Source: Belnapia sp.
GTDB lineage: Bacteria > Pseudomonadota > Alphaproteobacteria > Acetobacterales > Acetobacteraceae
NCBI GenBank assembly: GCA_028291445.1
Contig: JAQGIA010000059.1
Span: forward strand, 1-6,760
Direction of reading: 5' to 3'
DNA: 6,760 nt
Shown here: positions 1-4,500 of the stretch, piece by piece
Position numbering within the stretch: the stretch's first letter is position 1
How the letters are laid out: each line of letters opens with the position of its first letter
The notes under the pieces: model-generated
Told to the model about the DNA's origin: nothing
What the model saw: the letters and a program-made list of their open reading frames with translations, nothing else
The model's database searches: none
Translations under genes and position numbers: made by a program

Positions 1-41
1 CTGTCGCCTAAGCGGCAGCGGTTTTCATGGGGGCCGTAGAA

Positions 42-56
42 CGCCCCGGCGGGGCG
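42..56 (-). terminator. Weak candidate terminator hairpin after the leftward gene
   Basis: Two perfectly complementary six-base arms (42-47 and 51-56, all G/C) are separated by a three-base loop. The hairpin lies about 34 bases beyond the stop codon of the leftward gene. Read on the minus strand it is followed by only TTCTA rather than a proper T-run, so intrinsic termination would be inefficient. In DNA this GC-rich such arms arise easily by chance. The rest of positions 1-89 shows no supportable gene: plus-strand frames 1 and 3 close at once (TAG at 37, TAA at 9). Confidence 0.3.
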
Positions 57-89
57 GCGGTTGCAGTTCGCAATAACCGTCGCCGACTA

Positions 90-1328
90 TCACATGGAGG
101 AGAGGATGGCCGGCGCCAGCGCCGCCAGCTTGGCCGCCGGATGGCTCGGATTGCGGAAGCGCAGTTCTGCCCCGGCCGCGGCATCCGGCGGAGCGGCACC
201 GAACATCTCGAAGCGGGAGGCGCAGGTGACGGCGACCACGCGACGGGCCGGGCCGCTGGTCAGGAATCGGCGTACCGCCCCTTCCAACTCGAGCTGGTCA
301 CGCAGGCCACTCCACTCGGTCCGGTCGAGATCCTCGAGGAAGACCGCGACGATGCCGGGCAGCGCCCCCGAGAGCCGGCTTTCGGCCAGCAGGCCCAGCC
401 GGCGGGCGACGGCGGCGGCGATCTGATTCTCCTGCCCGGCCCGGGCAGCCATGACGAAGACGTTGCCGCTGACCGCGTTGGCGGTGACGGCCAGATGCGC
501 TTCCGGGCCGAATTGGGCACGCAACCGGGCGGGCAGGCCATTGGCCTGGTCCGTGGCCTGGGCGCCGGCCAGCATCAGCGGGTCGAGCTTCAGCACCGCC
601 TGGGCATGGCTGTCCTGGCGCTTCTCGGCGGCCAGCATCTGGCTGATCCGCTGGTGCAGCCCGGCGAGTTGCGCGGGGCCGGAAATGCCCTCCGGCAGGG
701 TCATCTTCAGCAAGTAGTGGCCCGGATGAGCGGCCAGCCAGCTTTGCAATTCGGGATTGATGCGGTCGACCAGGGCATACCAGTCGCCGCGATGCACCGG
801 GCGGCCTTCCTCGGCGGAGACCGTCTCGCAGACCACCTCGGCCTCGGCGCCCTCGCGTTCGACCAGCAGGTCATGCGGGGTGCCTTCGGCGAGGCCGGTG
901 AAGCGGATGGCGAATCCGGCCTCGCGCAGCAGCCCGGCGGTGCGCAGCAGGTGGAACAGCGGGATCAGCGTCGCCTCGCCGGTCAATCCGGCGACGAGCT
1001 GGTCGCGCAACCGGGCACGGGGGGCTTCCGGCAGGCTGTCGGCCAGGCGGACGGCTTCCTCGGCGAAGGCGCAGATGCGGCGCTCGGCGGTGCTGGGCTT
1101 GGTCAGGGCCTTGCGGCCGGAAATCCGGGCCAGGGCCAGCTCCAGTGCATGGCGTTGCTGGGCCGCCCGGCCGGTCAGCGACCTGACCTGCGCCCGGTTG
1201 CCGAGATCGGCCAGCCGCGCCGCCCAGGCCGCTTCGCCGCAAAGTGCGACGAAGGCATCGAGGCCGGGATTATCGGCGCCCGGCGCTACGGGAAAGCGGC
1301 CAGCGGCCAGTGGATCGGCGAAGGTCAT
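90..1328 (-). CDS. Conserved-looking protein of unknown function; possible degenerate PD-(D/E)XK-like fold
   Basis: This is a complete 412-residue protein with a balanced globular composition, no signal peptide and no clear membrane segment, so probably cytosolic. I do not recognise a named family. Residues 1-115 are Ala/Arg-rich and look helical. Residues 118-180 run helix (LFHLLRTAGLLREAGF), strand, a Pro-His-Asp at 151-153, a charged strand, then VVCETVSAEEGRPVHR at 165-180. This layout recalls the PD-(D/E)XK pattern of a helix, an Asp and an E-x-K strand, but Val166 and Glu168 stand where Glu and Lys would be expected, so any such domain is probably inactive. A strand-rich segment with a hydrophobic core and LEDLDRTEW follows at 320-370. 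The ATG at 1328 was chosen because it opens the whole frame; AGGA at 1341-1344 lies 12 bases upstream, a loose Shine-Dalgarno. It is divergent from the RTX gene and alone on its strand here. That it is a real gene is likely; the fold is a guess. Confidence 0.8.
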   Translation of the reverse strand: MTFADPLAAGRFPVAPGADNPGLDAFVALCGEAAWAARLADLGNRAQVRSLTGRAAQQRHALELALARISGRKALTKPSTAERRICAFAEEAVRLADSLPEAPRARLRDQLVAGLTGEATLIPLFHLLRTAGLLREAGFAIRFTGLAEGTPHDLLVEREGAEAEVVCETVSAEEGRPVHRGDWYALVDRINPELQSWLAAHPGHYLLKMTLPEGISGPAQLAGLHQRISQMLAAEKRQDSHAQAVLKLDPLMLAGAQATDQANGLPARLRAQFGPEAHLAVTANAVSGNVFVMAARAGQENQIAAAVARRLGLLAESRLSGALPGIVAVFLEDLDRTEWSGLRDQLELEGAVRRFLTSGPARRVVAVTCASRFEMFGAAPPDAAAGAELRFRNPSHPAAKLAALAPAILSSM

Positions 1329-1355
1329 GGCTTCGGCTCATCCTGCTCGTCGAAT

Positions 1356-1386
1356 CTGCTAAGCGCCTCGCAGCCGCTCCCGTCAA
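1356..1386 (-). promoter_or_regulatory. Candidate promoter of the leftward gene
   Basis: Read on the minus strand, TTGACG (complement of 1381-1386) matches the housekeeping -35 consensus at five of six positions. Eighteen to nineteen bases downstream lies TTAGCAG (complement of 1356-1362), a poor -10 match. The position, 28-58 bases before the ATG at 1328, is right for a promoter. The -35 is convincing and the -10 is not, so this is tentative. Confidence 0.3.
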
Positions 1387-1426
1387 GACTTGGTCGCGGA
1401 CCGGACCGGACCGACCGGCTTGGCGC

Positions 1427-1450
1427 CCTCAGGCTTCCTTAAGCCTCGGG
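1427..1450. promoter_or_regulatory. Short palindrome overlapping the rightward -35 region; possible operator
   Basis: AGGCTT (1431-1436) and AAGCCT (1441-1446) are perfect inverted repeats around a four-base centre, CCTT. Two outer base pairs (1427/1450 and 1428/1449) extend the symmetry past one mismatch and one G-T pair. The palindrome ends five bases before a good -10 hexamer and covers the place where the -35 would be, so a bound protein would block or recruit polymerase. If the transcript starts near 1467 the hairpin is upstream of the RNA, which argues against an attenuator. No regulator family can be assigned. Confidence 0.35.
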
Positions 1451-1454
1451 CCGC

Positions 1455-1460
1455 TAGAAT
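1455..1460 (+). promoter_or_regulatory. Candidate -10 element of the RTX gene
   Basis: TAGAAT matches TATAAT at five of six positions and is the most A/T-rich hexamer in the 181-base intergenic region. It lies 50 bases before the ATG at 1510, implying a leader of about 43 bases. No good TTGACA-like -35 is found 16-18 bases upstream (the candidates are GCTTCC and GGCTTC), so expression may need an activator, for instance at the overlapping palindrome, or another sigma factor. Confidence 0.4.
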
Positions 1461-1509
1461 ACGGGGACCAGCAAGCCGCCGAAGGGTAGGTCGCCCTGGC
1501 GGGGGTGAC

Positions 1510-4500
1510 ATGGCGACGATCATCGGCACCGCGGGCGCCGATCTGCTGACGGGGACCGGCGGCACCGATACCCTGCTGGGCCTGGGCGGCAACGATACGC
1601 TGGCCATGGGCACCGGCAGCGGCAGCGTCGATGGCGGCGCCGGCAGCGATCGGGTGACCATCGACCGCAGCGGCACGACCGCCGCCGTCATCCTCTTCAT
1701 GCTGGGTCCCGAATCCACCAGCCGGATCGCCGGCGTGGGGGTTACCGGGGTGGAGCACCTCGGCTTCGTCGCCGGCAGCGGCGATGATGCGGTCTTCGGC
1801 GGCGGCGGCGATGACAGCCTGGCCGGTGGCGGCGGGGATGATGCGCTGGCCGGCGGCGCCGGGGCGGATACGCTGGCCGGCGGCGATGGCGCGGATACGC
1901 TGCTCGGCGGCGCCGGTGCCGACCTGCTGGCCGGCGGTGCCGGGGCGGATCGCTTCATTCTTCAAAGTAGCGGCGGGCTTCAAGGTAGCGCCGGGCTTCA
2001 AGGTAGCGGCGGGCTCGACAGCAGCCTCGCCGGCATCGATCGCATCCTGGATTTCGACGCGGGTGGAGGCGATCGCCTCATCCTCCGTGGCGAGGCGGTG
2101 GGCAGCGCGCTGCTGGCCATCGCCACCGGCAGCGTCGCGCTCACCGGCCAGGCCGCGCTGCCGGTCGGCTTCGCCGGGGCGCTGGCGCCGCGCGCCGCCC
2201 TGGCCCAGGGCCTCGGCCTCGCGGATGCGACCGGCGGCGCCGGCCTCAACCTGTTCTGGCAGCCGGATCTCGTCGCCGGCGGCTGGCTGCTGCTGGATAT
2301 CGACCGGAACGGCATCCTGGGCGATGCCGATCTCGTGGTGCGGCTTGACCTCGCCACCGGGCTGGCCATCGGTGCCGGGAGCTTCGTCGCCGGTACCTTC
2401 GCCACCCTGGGTACCACCGGCCCGGATGCCCTGGCGGGCAGCGCCGGGGCGGACAGCATCCTGGGCTTCGCCGGCAACGATACCCTGGCCGGGCTGGCCG
2501 GCGACGATACGCTGGTCGGCGGGGCAGGCCGGGACAGCCTTGCCGGTGGGGCCGGCTTCGACAGCCTGCTGGGCGGGGAGGGTGCCGATACGCTGGATGG
2601 CGGCGACGCCACCGACGTGCTGGATGGCGGGGCCGGCGACGATCTGCTGCTGGGTGGTGCCGGCGACGATCTGCTGCTCGGCGGCGAGGGCGCCGATCAG
2701 CTGCAAGGCGGTGAAGGCGACGACAGCCTGCAAGGCGGGCTTGGCGCCGATTCCCTCTCCGGCGGGGCCGGCGCCGATACCTATCTGCTGCAAGCCATGG
2801 GGGCGGCGGCCTGGTCGACCCTGGCGGCGACCGACCTGCTGCGCGACTTCGACCGCGCCGCGGGCGACCGGCTGCGGCTCAGCAATGCCTATTTCGGTGC
2901 TGCCAATGGCAGCGGCGCCGATGCCGGCACCTATACCGGGGCGGATGGCATCGCCCGCGCCCTGGTCTTCAGCGGCAGTACCGGCGCGCCGCTGGTAACG
3001 CCGAGCCTGGGCATGGCGCTGCCGGCCCAGCCGATGGAGGCGTACCAGGTCTACTGGCTGCCCGCCCTGGCGGGTGGCGGCTGGCTGGTGCTCGACCTCG
3101 ACCGCAATGGCCGGCTGGATGCGACGGATCTGCTGCTGCGGCTGGATGGCGTCGCCGCGCTGGCGCCGGAGGATTTCGTCGCCGGCACCTTCCTGACCCT
3201 GGGCGGCGGCTTCGTCATCGCCGGCACCGGCGCGGATGACAGCCTGGTCGGCGGCAGCCTGGCCGAGAGCTTCCTCGCCAGCCTGGGCAACGACCGGATC
3301 GCCGGCGGCGCCGGGGCGGGCAATGCGCTGAGCTACGCGGGCCTCGCCGGACCCATCGCCGTCACCTTCGATGGCTATGCCGCCGGCACCACCCTGAAGC
3401 CGGGCGGCGGCATCGACCGGTTCAGCGGCATCCAGGTCCTGGCCGGAACCGCCGGCGCCGATACGCTGGATGCCAGCGCGGCCGGCAGCGGGTTGTTCGC
3501 CCTCAGCCTCGAAGGTCGCGCCGGAGCGGATCGCATCATCGGCAACGGCACGGTGGCGGTGCAGGTTTCCTATGCCGCCAGCCCGACGGCGATCAGCCTC
3601 GACCTGCAGGCCGGCACCGGCACGGATGGCTGGGGCAGCACCGATACGCTGGTCGGCATCCGCCGCATCGCCGCCCTCTCGGCTTTCGGCGATTCCGTCT
3701 TCGGCTCGTCCGGCGACGATGTCTTCCTGTCGGGGCGCGACGGCAACAAGGTCTTCGACGGCCGCGCCGGCAGCGATGAATGGCGCTATGCCGGGGATGG
3801 CGCGGTCACCGTCATGCTGGCGCCGGGCATCATCGGCGGCTTCGCCCAGGGCGCCTATGCGCTGAAGCCCGGCGGCACCGACCGGCTGGGCGGCATCGAG
3901 GTGGCCGTCGGCGGCGCCGGCGACGACAGCCTCACCGGTTCCAGCGCCGACGAACGCTTCGCTGGCGGCGCGGGCAACGACACGCTGGAGGGCGGCGGCG
4001 GCTTCGATATCGCCGATTACGGCCCCGGCGGCATCGCCACGCGCGGGGCGGTGGTCGACCTGACCGCCGGCAGCGCGACCGATCCCTGGGGCGGCACCGA
4101 TGTGCTGCGCGGCATCTCCTCCGCCTGGGGCAGCAGCCTGGGCGACGACCTCACCGGCCTTGCCATCGCCGGCGCCCATACCTGGCTGCGCGGCCTGGCC
4201 GGCAACGACACGCTGCGCGCACCGGCGGCCGGCACCATGGTCGGGGCCGATTACGCGGGGGACCCGGCCGGCATCGCCGCCGACCTCGGCGCCGGCATGG
4301 TGCAGGATGGCTGGGGCGGCACCGATCGGCTGGCCGGCATCGGCGTGGTTCGCGGTTCGGGTTTTGCCGACCGCATCGCCGGCGGGGCCGGGGCGGATAC
4401 CCTGCTCGGTGGCGCCGGCGACGATACCCTGGACGGCGGCGCGGGGGCCGACCGGCTGGAGGGCGGAGCGGGGAATGATCTGTTCACCGTCGACAATGCC

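Noticed and set aside
1399..1420. The repeated GGACC/CGGAC run as a transposon end or attachment site
   Set aside because: It is only three short units, with no matching inverted copy at a distance, no target duplication and no recombinase gene in the window.
27..1442. A 471-codon plus-strand open frame opposite the unknown gene, longer than that gene
   Set aside because: It is again in antisense codon register. Its product is rich in Gly, Gln, Arg and His with no plausible secondary structure pattern, whereas the minus-strand product has normal helices, strands and composition.
1525..2787. The short periodic repeats as a CRISPR array
   Set aside because: The 27-base period is coding, in frame and degenerate at third positions; there are no conserved repeats with unique spacers.
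1784..2998. Plus-strand open frame of 404 codons in a second frame
   Set aside because: It is a +1 shadow of the RTX gene, rich in Trp, Arg, Ala, Pro and Ser, produced by periodic GC-rich repeats; the RTX frame is continuous through it.
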